Part shown: positions 1 through 10,420 of the stretch, one piece after another
How positions within the stretch are numbered: position 1 is the first letter of the stretch
Layout: the number at the start of each line of letters is the position of its first letter
Source of the DNA: Saccoglossus kowalevskii
Taxonomy: Eukaryota; Hemichordata; Enteropneusta; Harrimaniidae
Direction of reading: 5' to 3'
DNA: 28,972 nucleotides
NCBI RefSeq assembly: GCF_000003605.2
Contig: NW_003132363.1
Location: 27,657 to 56,628 of the forward strand
Position numbers and translations under genes: made by a program
Notes under the pieces: generated by a model
What the model saw: the letters and a program-made list of their open reading frames with translations, nothing else
Database searches by the model: none
What the model was told of the DNA's origin: nothing

Positions 1-541
1 AAATCATGCATAGTGTGAAAGTTTAAATCATGCATAGTGTGAAAGTTCAGTGAAATCACGGATAGTGTGAAAGTTAAGTGAAATCACGTATAGTGTGAAA
101 GTTAAGTGAAATCACAGATAGTGTGAAAGTTCAAATCATGTATAGTGTGAAAGTTCAGTGAAATCACAGATAGTGTGATAGTTCAGTGAAATCACGGATA
201 GTGTGATGTTCAAATCATGCATAGTGTGAAAGTTTAAATCACGCATAGTGTGAAAGTTTAAATCACAGAGTGATAGTTCAAATCATGCTTAGTGTGAAAG
301 TTCAAATCATGCATAGTGTGAAAGTTCAAATCATGCATAGTGTGATAATTCAAATCATGTATAGTGTGAAACTTTAGTGAAGTCGCGGATAGTGTGAAAG
401 TTCAAATCATGCATAGTGTGAAAGTTCAGTGAAATCACGGATAGTGTGAAAGTTCAAATCATGCATAGTGTGAAAGTTCAGTGAAATCATGGATAGTGTG
501 ATAGTTTAAATCACGGATAGTGTGAAAGTTCAGTGAAATCA
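1..541. repeat. Minisatellite array of alternating 24-bp and 28-bp units
   Basis: Twenty-one units can be read, starting at 1, 25, 53, 81, 109, 133, 161, 189, 212, 236, 260, 280, 304, 328, 352, 380, 404, 432, 456, 484 and 508, with a broken start at 536. The core is AAATCAxGxATAGTGTGAAA followed by GTTC or GTTT. Some units carry four extra bases, AGTG, giving 28 bp. The variable bases are CATGCATAG versus CACGGATAG. Two units are short (23 bp at 189, 20 bp at 260). The array continues past the left edge and ends inside the retrotransposon's recombinase gene. Confidence 0.95.
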
Positions 542-630
542 CACAGCCAACAAGTCCGCGGTATTGGTTCCCTTGTATGGGGGTCTTGGCATCTGGAATG
601 CGTATAGTCTCCTAATAATAGGACAAACGG

Positions 631-1020
631 CTAGTCTTGTTCCTGTACGTTCTCAATGGTAGGGGACAAGGCCGACCTGTAGCCAACGATCGCTGCGTAG
701 GACAAACCCACTTTGTCAAACAGGTGGACGAAGGAGCCTGCTACCCGGCCAATAGAGGGATGGTATGGATCAATCTCCCTTCCGCTACACCAATCAGTGT
801 ATGCTCGCAGCCTAGCAATGTAGGCTGCATTGGTGGAATCCCTGTTCGCCCTGGCCAGGACGTTGGCAGCCTGCTCAGATAAGGCTTTCGTATGTGCGGG
901 TCTAATGACAGTCTCTATGCGTGTAAGTGATACCCGCTGGGCTCGTTGGTAGTGCACCGTCTCGCTGGGACGGCAGGTCTGGTAAGTCCCGAAGCACACT
1001 ATTGGTGTTTCGTCTAGCAT
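631..1020 (-). pseudogene. DIRS tyrosine recombinase (YR integrase), N-terminal core-binding part only
   Basis: The 129-residue frame contains a typical DIRS recombinase N-terminal domain. A helix with S-T-N-A-A-Y is followed by R-A-Y-T-D-W-C, G-R-E-I-D-P, a stretch of the form I-G-R-V-A-G-S-F-V-H-L-F and then G-Y-R-S-A-L-S-P-T-I, all familiar from this family. In the enzyme this part clamps the DNA; the catalytic domain with R, H-x-x-R and Y follows it. Here the frame stops at 631 and only about 90 bp more remain before the minisatellite, so the catalytic domain is absent and the gene cannot be functional. Family assignment is by recognition of motifs, without a database search. Confidence 0.8.
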
Positions 1021-1038
1021 TTCTGATAGAAGTGGAAA

Positions 1039-1502
1039 CTAGGCCTTGCTTGGCCAATTGAGTACGACCATTGATAATATGCAGGCGTGCAGACTGTTCC
1101 TCACCCCTGGAAGTTGGTGTGCGGTTAGCTCCACATTGTATTCCAGGCACCAAAGGAGGATTTGCTCCGCTAGGACTGACAACGATGAGGAACGCGTCCC
1201 CCCCTCTTTCTTGAAGGAGACCACCACTGCGTTGCCTGTGCGGAGCAGGACTCTGTGGTCTTGAATTACGGGTAGAAAGTGTTGTAGTGCTAAGTACACT
1301 GCTCTCAGTTCAAGCCGGTTGACATGGTAGTCCCAAAAATAATGCGGGAGCCATATCCTTGGGCTTGTTGGTCCAATAGATGCGCTCCCCAACCCTGTGG
1401 GGAGGCATCTGTTACCAGAGTCATACCTGTGGCGAGCGGGTCCAAGGGGCCCCCCTGTCCGAGGTTGGCCAGTGACGACCACCAGAGCAGGGCTTCCTTC
1501 AC
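1039..1502 (-). pseudogene. DIRS RNase H domain, frameshifted
   Basis: Two overlapping minus-strand frames together cover an RNase H. The first (1502 down to 1305) carries V-T-D-A-S-P-Q-G-W-G-A-H-L, with the first catalytic aspartate. The second (1482 down to 1039) carries N-R-L-E-L-R-A-V-Y-L-A-L, with the catalytic glutamate, then L-L-R-T-G-N, where family members have an aspartate in place of G. The switch of frame falls around 1310-1400. In an active element the domain degrades the RNA of the RNA-DNA hybrid during reverse transcription and is fused to the RT. The frameshift and the apparent D-to-G change mark it as dead. Confidence 0.78.
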
Positions 1503-1524
1503 TTGGTCCGAGATCGAAACCCGC

Positions 1525-2423
1525 CTATCTAGTTCCCATAGGAGAGCTTGGCGTTATAACAAGCGCTATACTGGGCGGCTGCGTAGTGCAGCCTAGGAAA
1601 CAACACTTTGAACTGAGGTCATCATTCCGATGATCAGCATTAGTTCTCGGAGGGACACTGAGGGAACACTGACTAGGCATTCGGCTAGGCTGCTTAGCGC
1701 TAAGCATCATGCTTGAAATAGCTAAGCCAAGCTTACCTCTGTGTCCAAACTCCATGCCCAGGGACACCAACTGCGCGTTGGGTCGAGGTGGGACTTGTCG
1801 ATTTACTAACGAGCCCAACTGGTGAAGTAAATCCTGTGTTAGCCTTACGTGTTTGGCTATTAACCCCTTGTCTGGGTTGTGTAGTAACCAGTATTCTGGG
1901 TACAAATTGAGGTGTACCGACATTTTGTGAAGCAGCAGCCTACCTGTTTCGTCACTCTGGTGAACACGTAGGGTACTGTGCATAACCCGAACGGGGGGTA
2001 CCTGAAATTCAAATACTTGGCCCAGCTGGGCGATTCGAAGGAGATGGCAACTCGCTGGGTGCATCGGTATGTGCAGGTTGACTCGCTTAAGTCTAGTGGG
2101 GCTAGCCAGTCAAAAGAATGGATGGAGAGAAGAACCCTGAATGGTGTCTCCATGTGGAACCGATCGAGGAGCACATACTGTTTCAGTCTACCTAGGTCCA
2201 GAACTGGACGCACGCCACTTGTAGATTTGGTACTACGAACACATTTGGGTAGAAGCCTGGATTTAGTTCCGGCTGATCCTACCCTGTGTATGGTGCCTTT
2301 TCCCAGCAAACTGCTACTTCCTGTCTGATTGCTTCTGCCTTGCGGGAGTCCCCTGGCAGTGCCCAACAGGGGAGACACAGACAGGGGAAATTTCAGCAGT
2401 ATCCCGTAACTGGATGTCACCAC
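1525..2423 (-). pseudogene. DIRS reverse transcriptase, frameshifted, catalytic motif eroded
   Basis: The frame from 2423 down to 1860 has the RT fingers and palm: S-G-V-R-P-V-L-D-L, then M-E-T-P-F-R-V-L-L-S-I-H and D-W-L-A-P-L-D-L. Just after this the frame shifts (near 2070) and the protein continues in the frame from 2064 down to 1525 with M-H-P-A-S-C-H-L-L-R. Where DIRS reverse transcriptases carry the paired aspartates before W-L-L, this copy reads L-Y-P-E-Y-W-L-L, so the active site is gone. The following segment (T-Q-D-L-L-H-Q-L-G) resembles the RT thumb. A DIRS RT would normally be continuous with RNase H; here the two are separated by frame changes. Confidence 0.8.
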
Positions 2424-2810
2424 CTGGAAAGGTCCAGGGATCGGTCACCCGCTGACTCCAAAACGGACTGCACTGGCACAATCTGTGTACGACAGGGATA
2501 CAATGTATGTGCCCATGGGTTCGACAGTTGCGAGGGCTGTGCTCTCTTCTCCCATGAAGTGATTCCCCAAGGCCTGAGGTAGTCACTAGGTTGTGACCTG
2601 GCCACTCGTCGAACACATGCCTGTCCCCCCCGGTAGCAGAGGTGAGCGTCAAACACGCTTACCCCGCTGCCGGAGTAGACGTCTGCTCAGGGAGGGTGAG
2701 GAGCCACCACCTGGCTTTTTCCTCCCTGGAGGCGCGCCACTACTCTTCCCTCCCATGGAGAAGGGTATGAGCGCTTGCCTCCTGGCTGACTCTGGCTAGC
2801 CGCCGACGCC

Positions 2811-4510
2811 CTAGGGCGTTGTGTTTTCTGTGCTTGGGGTGCCCTCTGCTTGCCCTTGGCAGGGCCAACTGGCTAGCGATTCGTTCTGAACCCTCTGGTT
2901 CATTGCACTCAAAAGCTCTGAGATTGTACCCACCATTCCCTGAACAAAGAGGGTGGAAGATGTCCAGTCTGCGTTACTGAGGTGGAGACGTGCCTCCTGA
3001 CTCAGTTTGTCAGCGAAAACATGTGCGTCTAAGGCCATGTCTCATAGCACAGTAGTGGCCCCGGCCAAGAAAGCCAGGTGATACTAGGGGAGGTCGCACG
3101 TAGATGGGCGGTGGCCCACCAGTCGCCTGGTCTAGAAGGCTGGCGCGTTCTGCCTCTGAGGTCTCAGAGTCCTGGGCGCGCACAGTAATGCGCCCAAGCA
3201 ACTCTGCCCTCAGGGCTGGATGGGTCGTCTCCGATTGAGCTGGCGAAAATGCCCTTGGAACGCGGCTGTCCCCCTTTGTCTGGTTTGCCAAACAGAAATT
3301 TGTGGTACGGGGGTCTGGGGAAGGAGCCTTGGGATCTGGTTGGGGGCATTTTGGTCTCATCCCACGCTATGGGGTCTTATCCCAAAACGACACCGACCTG
3401 GTAGCGTTTGGTCCAACGGGAAGTGTTGCCTTAGGTTATCCCCACCCGGGGGCCTTAAGCATTACGTTCTCCGTGGCTGACCAACGTCTGCCCATCAACA
3501 CCATTTGTGCGTCCTGCGCCCCACTCCGCACTAAGACGAACAGTGAGAGACGTGCCGACGGGGTTGCTTTGGATCCCGATGCCCGTGATCCCCAAAGTGT
3601 TGAAGCAACCTTAGGTGGTCGCCTTAGGATCAAGGGTGGGGGTATTTACATCGTATCACTGGGAACGATGATACTCAGCATCACCCCAAAAGCGTGGCTC
3701 ACAGAGTCATTGCGGATGGAAGACTCTGAGGGACCACCCGGAGTACCGGCTGTATCCGACGCGAGCGAACTGCGTCTCCTTTCACTTTAAATATGTGAGA
3801 GGGAGCATGTTCGACTGTGCGTCTCATGACAGGGTTGGTTCCTTCTGGGGTCGGTAAGAAGGGAGTCAAAAACCAGACACAAGGATAAATTCGTTTACGT
3901 TGTACCGTTACCGCACGTCAAACCCTGGCTGGCTGAGAGTAGGGGGGTCAACGTGTGCCCTGCCCTGAAAGCCCTGCTCCGAGATCGGAGTCTTGGCTGC
4001 CAGCACCCCATTGGCATTCAGTGCCCGAGGCTCCAGAGGAGGCCCGGTGCAATTAGCTTGAGCCTCGGCCTCACCCAAATTAGTGGGAGCGCCGCGGCTG
4101 TGAATGGGGGTCCCCCGGAAGAGACGTGTTTGAATGCAAACATTCTTTCGTGTTTCTTCCTGCTTGCCCACCGAGGGGCCGCAGTGGAGACAGCTCGCTC
4201 CGACTGTGTCTTATCTACCCGGCTTGCCAGGGACGCAATTGCCACGACAGTCCTTCGACCGAAGCCCTCAACTCGGAGGCAAACCCGGCGCTGTGCGAGG
4301 AAGGGTCCACAAAGGGATCCGCAACTGGCCCCATAGGAGGAAAGCCTCCAGGGGCACAGCGTCACTGCAGCCGGTAAAATCGGGTAAAGCACTGCCTGAA
4401 AAAACAGACTATGAGGATGTCCTCCAATCAGCGAGGGGAGACCAAGAAAAAGTATCGGTACCTCCACCATCAAGCCTCCTACTCGACGTCCCGGTACACG
4501 AAGCACCGGT
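2811..4510 (-). pseudogene. Probable gag-like region of the DIRS element
   Basis: This is upstream of the RT on the minus strand, where DIRS elements carry gag. The clearest piece is 3038 to 2811: A-L-D-A-H-V-F-A-D-K-L-S-Q-E followed by a leucine- and serine-rich helix-like stretch, reasonable for the C-terminal part of gag. A Pro-rich piece lies at 3360 to 3010. Between 3640 and 4510 several minus-strand frames are open for 60-160 residues, but none is clearly gag and I did not find a convincing zinc-binding CxxC pair. I assign this by position and composition more than by sequence. Confidence 0.4.
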
Positions 4511-6704
4511 AGCCGAGCGTGAGGACTTTTAACCGATTTGTTTACTGGACGCGCGATCTTGCTGTAAAGAAACGAGCAACGCGGCCATTCTCAGCGATTT
4601 TGATGACTCTGAAAGAAAAATCTCAGGCCTCAGAACTCTAGTGAAAAAAACACACGCCTTCACGGCAAAAACGCCAACCCCGCACGCAGCTACGACAAAA
4701 GTATTTTGGATGCGGGTTCTATGCTGGTAAATTCTGAATATAACCACTGCACAATCGACTCGAAACACGAGGAGCCCCAAAAAACCGGCAGCGAGCCCTG
4801 GTGCTGTCATTACAACTATTCATTTCTAAATGCCTAGATCAAGCATACAATGAAGACGACATGCATGAGGGAAGCGAATCACAGTAGGAAAGGAGACATA
4901 ACAAAACCAACAAGTGATTAAGCTACATCGCCCGGGTTTTATTTCTTTGTTGTGAAAAATACTACACAACAAATGGGAAAACGACACAAGGGTAAAAATG
5001 ACAAGGAAAACTTATCCTACCAGCTACAATGTCGGGTGCTGGGCAGCGGCAACAACCCCTGCTAGAAACCCGGACAGAAAAAAAAGCAGGCGATCCAGGC
5101 AGAGCTCGCTAGACTTGAACTCCATTCGATGCGGAGAAAAAACAGAGTGATTGGACAGCCGTCTATGGCGCCGCCATATGGGCTTGGCCACGTGGTTCAT
5201 GACGTAAGGGAAAAAGAATCTTGGGGTCATGAGGCTTCCCCTGACCTAGATTCTATCTCTCGGTCACCAGCAGAATCGCTGATTAATGCCTACAGTTCAA
5301 AATAGTTATTTTGACTGACCGGAGTCTATGGTGGGTAATTGAACGTAGTGAATTTTTCACCAACCCGACTGAATAGTTACTGTGCTGGGAACATACTTGA
5401 AATCTTGCTGAAAAGGTATTAATTTCGTTGACACAATCTTTTTTTCCATGGTCTTGAATCCAGTGTAATGTAATCTGACCAGAATGAATGATAATGATTT
5501 GGAAACAAATTGACTTAATCATGTAGCAATGCCCATTAACTCCAGATGCGGTAAAGTCAATTTCTGATGGCTGGAGAGACTATGGTTTTCATGATAACTA
5601 TATTAGTAGATTTAAATACTGTAAGCCTTTTCTGAGAAATCTGAGAAGGCATGTATTACTGCATTAGTGGCATAATGCTTGGTACTGTCTACATCAGTAA
5701 CTTAATGTAAATAATTTTACCTTATAAATTCTGATGGCATGTAAATATTATTGTAATAAAACATGCATTTTTTTTTGTGATCATTTCTGTTTCATCATTG
5801 TATTGTGGAGATCAATGGCAATGTAAATCATTTCACAATTTTAAGACATACATGTACCTAATCTGGCACATGGTGAATGAAAATTTTCTTTTGGACTAAG
5901 CGCCCACCCCTACAAAAAAAAATCAACACAATTTTGTGAGCTGATTACCCTGGGCCCTAAGTTGGACGAGTATGGTATTATGTAAAATATTTGGCGAATT
6001 AGATTGTTAAAACAATGCATTTGTCAGGTTTGGGTGTAATTTTATACTAACTAGTCTTGTTCCACTCATGATAGAGCTCCTAGAATATAACTGAATTATT
6101 AAAAAAAGCACTATGTGTACAGCATCATTAAACTTTGTCTTTATAGCTTTACAAGTGTTTTGGGAGATTGAAAATCAAGTCAATCAAAAATGTTGTCACT
6201 TCTTTTTTGTCTTGTTTCATTCTACCAACACAGTGGCGAACTGTGTCAATGACTACAAGTAAACTAACTTTATAGTGTTTTGAGAGCATGAAATTTAACA
6301 TTTAAACCCTTTTCTATATTGTATTTTCTGGACTTGCGCTCTGGTGCCATTTCGCTTGTTTACTTGTTGTTGTTCAATCCTTGGGTGGCTTGACATGTGT
6401 ATATATTGATTTTTGATTGGGCAAATGATTGGATTTGTTTCAAAATATCAAAACAGAATGTGTTGATTTATGTGAATTTATTCAGCGTCATGACAACTCG
6501 TGTCTTGGTGAGCACAATGTGTTTCATGTTGTTAATGTTCAAAATTAACTCAAGCCTTGTATCAGCTATGGTCATGATCTGATTTTGATTTGTATTTAAA
6601 TACATGTTTTTGCTTTTTAAAAACTCATCTCCCTCACCATACAGCGTAAATCTGGCAAATTTGATATATAAAATGTAAATGCTTGTACATTTCATTTGCT
6701 CTGA

Positions 6705-6850
6705 ATTGTATTTTAATGCCACGTGCAAGTCTGATTTTTGTGTACACGTAAATATTAAGTGCCACAAGTAAGTCTTCGCGTACATTTCAGTTGTTCTTAA
6801 ATTTAAATGCAACACGCAAGTCCGACTTTCGCGTGCTCGTTTGTGGCATA
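6705..6850. repeat. Degenerate short repeats with CACGxGCAAGTC-like cores
   Basis: Three related segments occur in a row: one with TGCCACGTGCAAGTCTGA near 6717, one with GTGCCACAAGTAAGTCTTCG near 6760, and one with TGCAACACGCAAGTCCGACT near 6808. Each is followed by a TTTTGTGTACACG- or TTCGCGTGCTCG-type sequence. Spacing is irregular (about 45-50 bp), so this is an old, decayed tandem repeat. I see no function. Confidence 0.5.
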
Positions 6851-7019
6851 CAATCGAAAATGCACCTCAGCTTTTTCATGCATAACTACCCTCTAGAGGC
6901 ACCCTTACATACATGGATTTGGGTTAAATTTTGTACAAAGGGTTAAATGCTATTTTCTGTTATTTTTCATTTTCATCGAAATTTTAGCAGAATGATGGCT
7001 ATTTTCATCAAAATCACAA

Positions 7020-7860
7020 AAGTCAAACATGTCATCGCCGTTTCTTGAACATGCCTTCAACAATTTGATTCAAACTTGGCATTGACATTAGTCATAGTGG
7101 GTTACTGATGCACTTCATTTTTTTTTTTTTTGTGATTCAATTCAAAATAGCTCAGCTGTTGGCCATTTTGTTTAAATGAATGTGCTTCTAGAGCCATATC
7201 TCTGATATTATACTTTGATATTATATATATCTGTACTACATGTAGACCTCTTTCAGATTTGTTCATTTTGTGATGATATCTTTGATTCTCTAATTTTGTT
7301 GAATATTTTTGTCATTTTTGGTAAAAAGTGATATTTTCGAATCCTTGAAAACAGCAAGTCTGATTGCTTTGATACTGTACATATTGTTCATTTTCTAATG
7401 ATATCTTCTCTCTTTAATTGAAATGTGCATTGCTAACAGCAGAGCTATATTTCAGCCAACAGGCTGCTTGTTTATGAGTGTTCTGCCCATTTTACAGACT
7501 GAGATGAGTGAGTGGCTTAAATTTGGTACAAAGGCAGGGTATATTGGGTTAAATATTGTTGTTTTTCAAAGTTGGTACATCACAAGTCATGATACATGTG
7601 AATATCGCTTTGTTTTATTTTTTGACCTTCAACTGACTGCCATTAATTGTCCTAAAAATCAACATGTGTACATGTCATTGACAGTTTCTGGGGCATGCCT
7701 TGGCCAATTTCATTCAAACTTCAATATCTTCAATTCTGTAATTGAAATGTGCATTGGTAATAGCAGTACTATCTTAGCTGAGAGGCTGCTTGTTATTATT
7801 TTTTATTTGGAATACCTGCAACACTGTTTTGGATCCTGCTTTAGAACACGCTCATAACAA
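7020..7860. repeat. Ancient interspersed repeat block
   Basis: The block shares segments with two other places in the window. Bases 7639-7721 align without gaps to 19689-19771 with about ten differences. The AATGAATGxGCTTCTAGA stretch near 7175 recurs at about 9553 and 9834 in the 150-bp array. The block also repeats internally: GAAATGTGCATTG(G/C)TAA...AGC occurs near 7421 and 7743. A 144-codon open frame at 7423-7857 covers two of these internal copies and looks like chance. Confidence 0.65.
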
Positions 7861-8789
7861 CTAGGCTGGAATATATACAATGTTTGATATTCACTTGGAT
7901 GCAATAGAAACAGTTGTTATGAAATCTTGTATATCATGTATAAATTTAGATAGGACGGGATAGAACAATATGAGAAGTAGGTGTTCATCAAACAAACATA
8001 GACCTAAGGTCTATGGTTCAAATTTGAATAATTAGGTAGACCACATTAGAGAAGGGTCAGTTTCGATGGACTTGTTGATGCTCTAAGCTGAATCTACATA
8101 AATGCTTGACAGTGTTCGGCTGTTTGTTAATTTCTAATCCAGATATCTTGCAAATATCATTGAAGTTGTATACAGCACATACTTCTTCTTACGTCAAATG
8201 CTACAAATAAAATATATCTGATAGTAATGTACATCTTCAAATGCTGGCAGCTATCTGCTGTCCTGGTTTTACTCTCATGTGTTAAGCACACAATGGGAGT
8301 CTTGTTGTACAATGTAATGTACATGTACATGTATGTATGTACGCTTAGCTTACATTACAATATGCATTGATGACATACATATACATTGTACCATCCTTAA
8401 AGAACCATACATGATGTTATAGTCTTTAATAAACCTAATTTATATTATTAGTTAATTCAAATTTAAGTTGGCGAAGCTTGGGTTACAGTAGTAATTATTA
8501 GTAATAAACTGTACCATACGTTAAAATTTAATTCAACTTTATTAAAAGTTAATTCAATGGAACATATAGGAATCACAGTATGTATGTACGTGTGTATGTA
8601 CATGTACATGTATGTGATTATGCATGTATATTTATGTCTGTTTCACCATTAAACCATTCATCACAAACTTAGTACATAGTGGTGCTTTGGCACAATCAAA
8701 GACTTCATTAATTTAGGTTAAAAACTGTGCATTTTAATTATCTATTTTGTAGAATATTTAGTAAATTTTCCACTTTCCCATGATTTGAA

Positions 8790-8930
8790 TAGGGTTCCAC
8801 CAATATCTCAAGAACCAATCATTGCATTCAATGAAACTTGGCATATACAGATAGGTGGATGAGGATAATTCACACACCTGATTAGTTTGGAGTTGAAATC
8901 TGTGCAAAATAATTACCTAAATTTTAGTCC
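8790..8930. repeat. Dispersed repeat copy flanking the 150-bp array (left)
   Basis: The sequence ACCAATATCTCAAGAA, then a segment with ATTGCAT...AACTTGG, then a stretch ending GAAATCTGTGCA, recurs to the right of the array at about 10168-10270. A weaker third copy follows at about 10310-10390 (AATTACCTAAGAAGCAAT...GAAACTTGGTAC). The 150-bp array is thus bracketed by related sequence, suggesting it expanded inside a larger repeat. Confidence 0.6.
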
Positions 8931-8979
8931 CCTTTCGAACGCAGTGCATCCATGCGTGCGTCCGGACCTGTATCTTAGA

Positions 8980-9960
8980 AATGCCTGGACCAATCACAAT
9001 CAAACTTCACACATACATCATACATGATATTATACATATGCACATCAATTTGTTTCACGATCTGATTCAAGATGGCCGAATGGCGGCCATTTTTGTGCTA
9101 AAAATCATCAAAATCAAGCATTTTTCGGCTGTTTACAGATGGATTTTGTTCAAAATTGGTATATACGTTAAACATTATAGGACCTTGATGCACATCATTT
9201 TGTTTTTCAGATAAGATTTAAAATGGCCGACTGGCGGCCATTTTTGTGCTAAAAATCCTAAAAATCAAGCATTTCCCGGCTGTTTACAGATGGATTTTGT
9301 TCAAACCTTGTATATACGTTGGACATTATAGGATCTTGATGCACATTATTTTGTTTTACGATCTGATTCAAGATGGTTGAATGGCGGCTATTTTTGTGCT
9401 AAAAAATCATAAAAATCAAGCATTTCTCGGCTGTTTACAGATGGATTTTGTTCAAACTTGATATATACATTAGACATTATGGGACCTTGATGCAAATAAT
9501 TTTGTTTTTTAGATAACATTCAAAATGGCCGACTGGCGGCTATTTTGTTTTAATGAATGGGCTTCTAGACCCATATCTCCTACTGATTATGTTTAAATTT
9601 TAAATATTCGTTATACATCATGTCATAGATAGACAGATATATTGACGATCCTATTTAAAATGGCCGAATGGTGGCTATTTTTGTGCTAAAAAATCCTCAA
9701 ATATCAAGCATTTCTTGCATTTATGAATGGATTTTGTTCAAACTGATAACATACATTAGACATTATAGGTTCCTGATGCACGTCATTTTATTTTTCAGAT
9801 TGGGAATAAAATGACTGGTGGTCATTTTGTTTTAATGAATGGGCTTCTAGAGCCATATCTCTTAAATGCTTTGACTGATTATATTCAAATTTTATATATT
9901 CGTTATACATCGTGTTATATATATACATGTATTCAAAATGGCTGATTTTGAATGCTGTTC
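8980..9960. repeat. Tandem array with a period of about 150 bp
   Basis: The landmark ATGGCCGAxTGGCGGCCATT (or a variant) starts at 9072, 9223, 9373, 9525, 9660, 9811 and 9938, giving spacings of 151, 150, 152, 135, 151 and 127. The first three to five units continue with TTTTGTGCTAAAAATC and CGGCTGTTTACAGATGG. The units at 9525 and 9811 instead continue with GTTTTAATGAATGGGCTTCT. Two unit subtypes therefore alternate at the right end. The landmark is itself a small palindrome (TGGCCGxxTGGCGGCCA). No coding capacity is supported. Confidence 0.85.
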
Positions 9961-10159
9961 CAGAGCAATATCTCTCAATATGGACATGTACTTGTTTGAC
10001 AATCAGTTACAAATGTCAATCATTTTAATGTTAAAAAATCATATTCCTGACATGGTTATATTCCAGCTATATTACTATAAAAAAAACTATATATCTTAAA
10101 TTTGATAACTAACAGGGACTGTGCCATGCATGGCTTGTCTTGATAATAACGAATTTCAG

Positions 10160-10420
10160 CTTTGTCACCAATATCTCAAGAAGCATTTATTGCATCTCGA
10201 TAAAACTTGGAACATAGAGGGGACTATGTGTAAGACCTTATTAGTTTTAGATTGAAATTTGTGCACCCTATTAGTAAATTTGCATAATTAGCCAAATCCT
10301 AGGTTTTCCATCAATTACCTAAGAAGCAATCTTTATTTATTGAAACTTGGTACAAAGAGGTTTGGCGCATATTAATTTGTGTAAATTATTCTATTTATAG
10401 CTTTTCCACAGTTTAATAAA
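10160..10420. repeat. Dispersed repeat copies flanking the 150-bp array (right)
   Basis: Related copies of the segment seen at 8790-8930 begin at about 10168 (CACCAATATCTCAAGAAGCA) and again at about 10310 (ATTACCTAAGAAGCAATCTT). Each is followed about 20 bp later by a GAAACTTGG- or AAACTTGG-containing stretch. They are in the same orientation as the left copy. Confidence 0.55.

Larger units (their letters stand above)
543..5280 (-). mobile_element. Degenerate DIRS-like (tyrosine-recombinase) retrotransposon, 3'-truncated
   Basis: Read on the minus strand, from about 5280 down to 543, the order is gag-like region, reverse transcriptase, RNase H, tyrosine recombinase, which is the DIRS order. 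Base composition changes sharply at both ends: minisatellite at the left, AT-rich DNA right of 5280. All coding parts are broken by frameshifts and stops. The 3' end (left) is lost: the recombinase stops before its catalytic domain and the minisatellite follows. The right limit is set only by composition; I found no terminal repeats, so it may be off by a few hundred bases. The 4530-5280 part has no recognisable protein and would be leader or terminal-repeat sequence. Confidence 0.75.

Noticed and set aside
1-541. Regular repeats that could suggest a CRISPR array
   Set aside because: Units are contiguous with no unique spacers, are variable within the repeat, and the surroundings are clearly animal DNA.
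3302-3790. 162-codon open frame on the plus strand
   Set aside because: It is antisense to the minus-strand retrotransposon, has no recognisable motif, and the GC-rich composition lengthens chance frames.
4134-4532. 132-codon plus-strand frame, overlapping a 162-codon minus-strand frame
   Set aside because: Neither has a family signature; the plus-strand one is on the wrong strand for the element, so I kept only a low-confidence gag-like call for the region.
7423-7857. 144-codon open frame on the plus strand
   Set aside because: It spans two internal copies of a non-coding dispersed repeat that also occurs outside the frame; composition is not protein-like and there are no flanking splice sites of note.
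8981-9214. 77-codon open frame in the 150-bp array
   Set aside because: The frame is not maintained in the other units of the array, so it is accidental.
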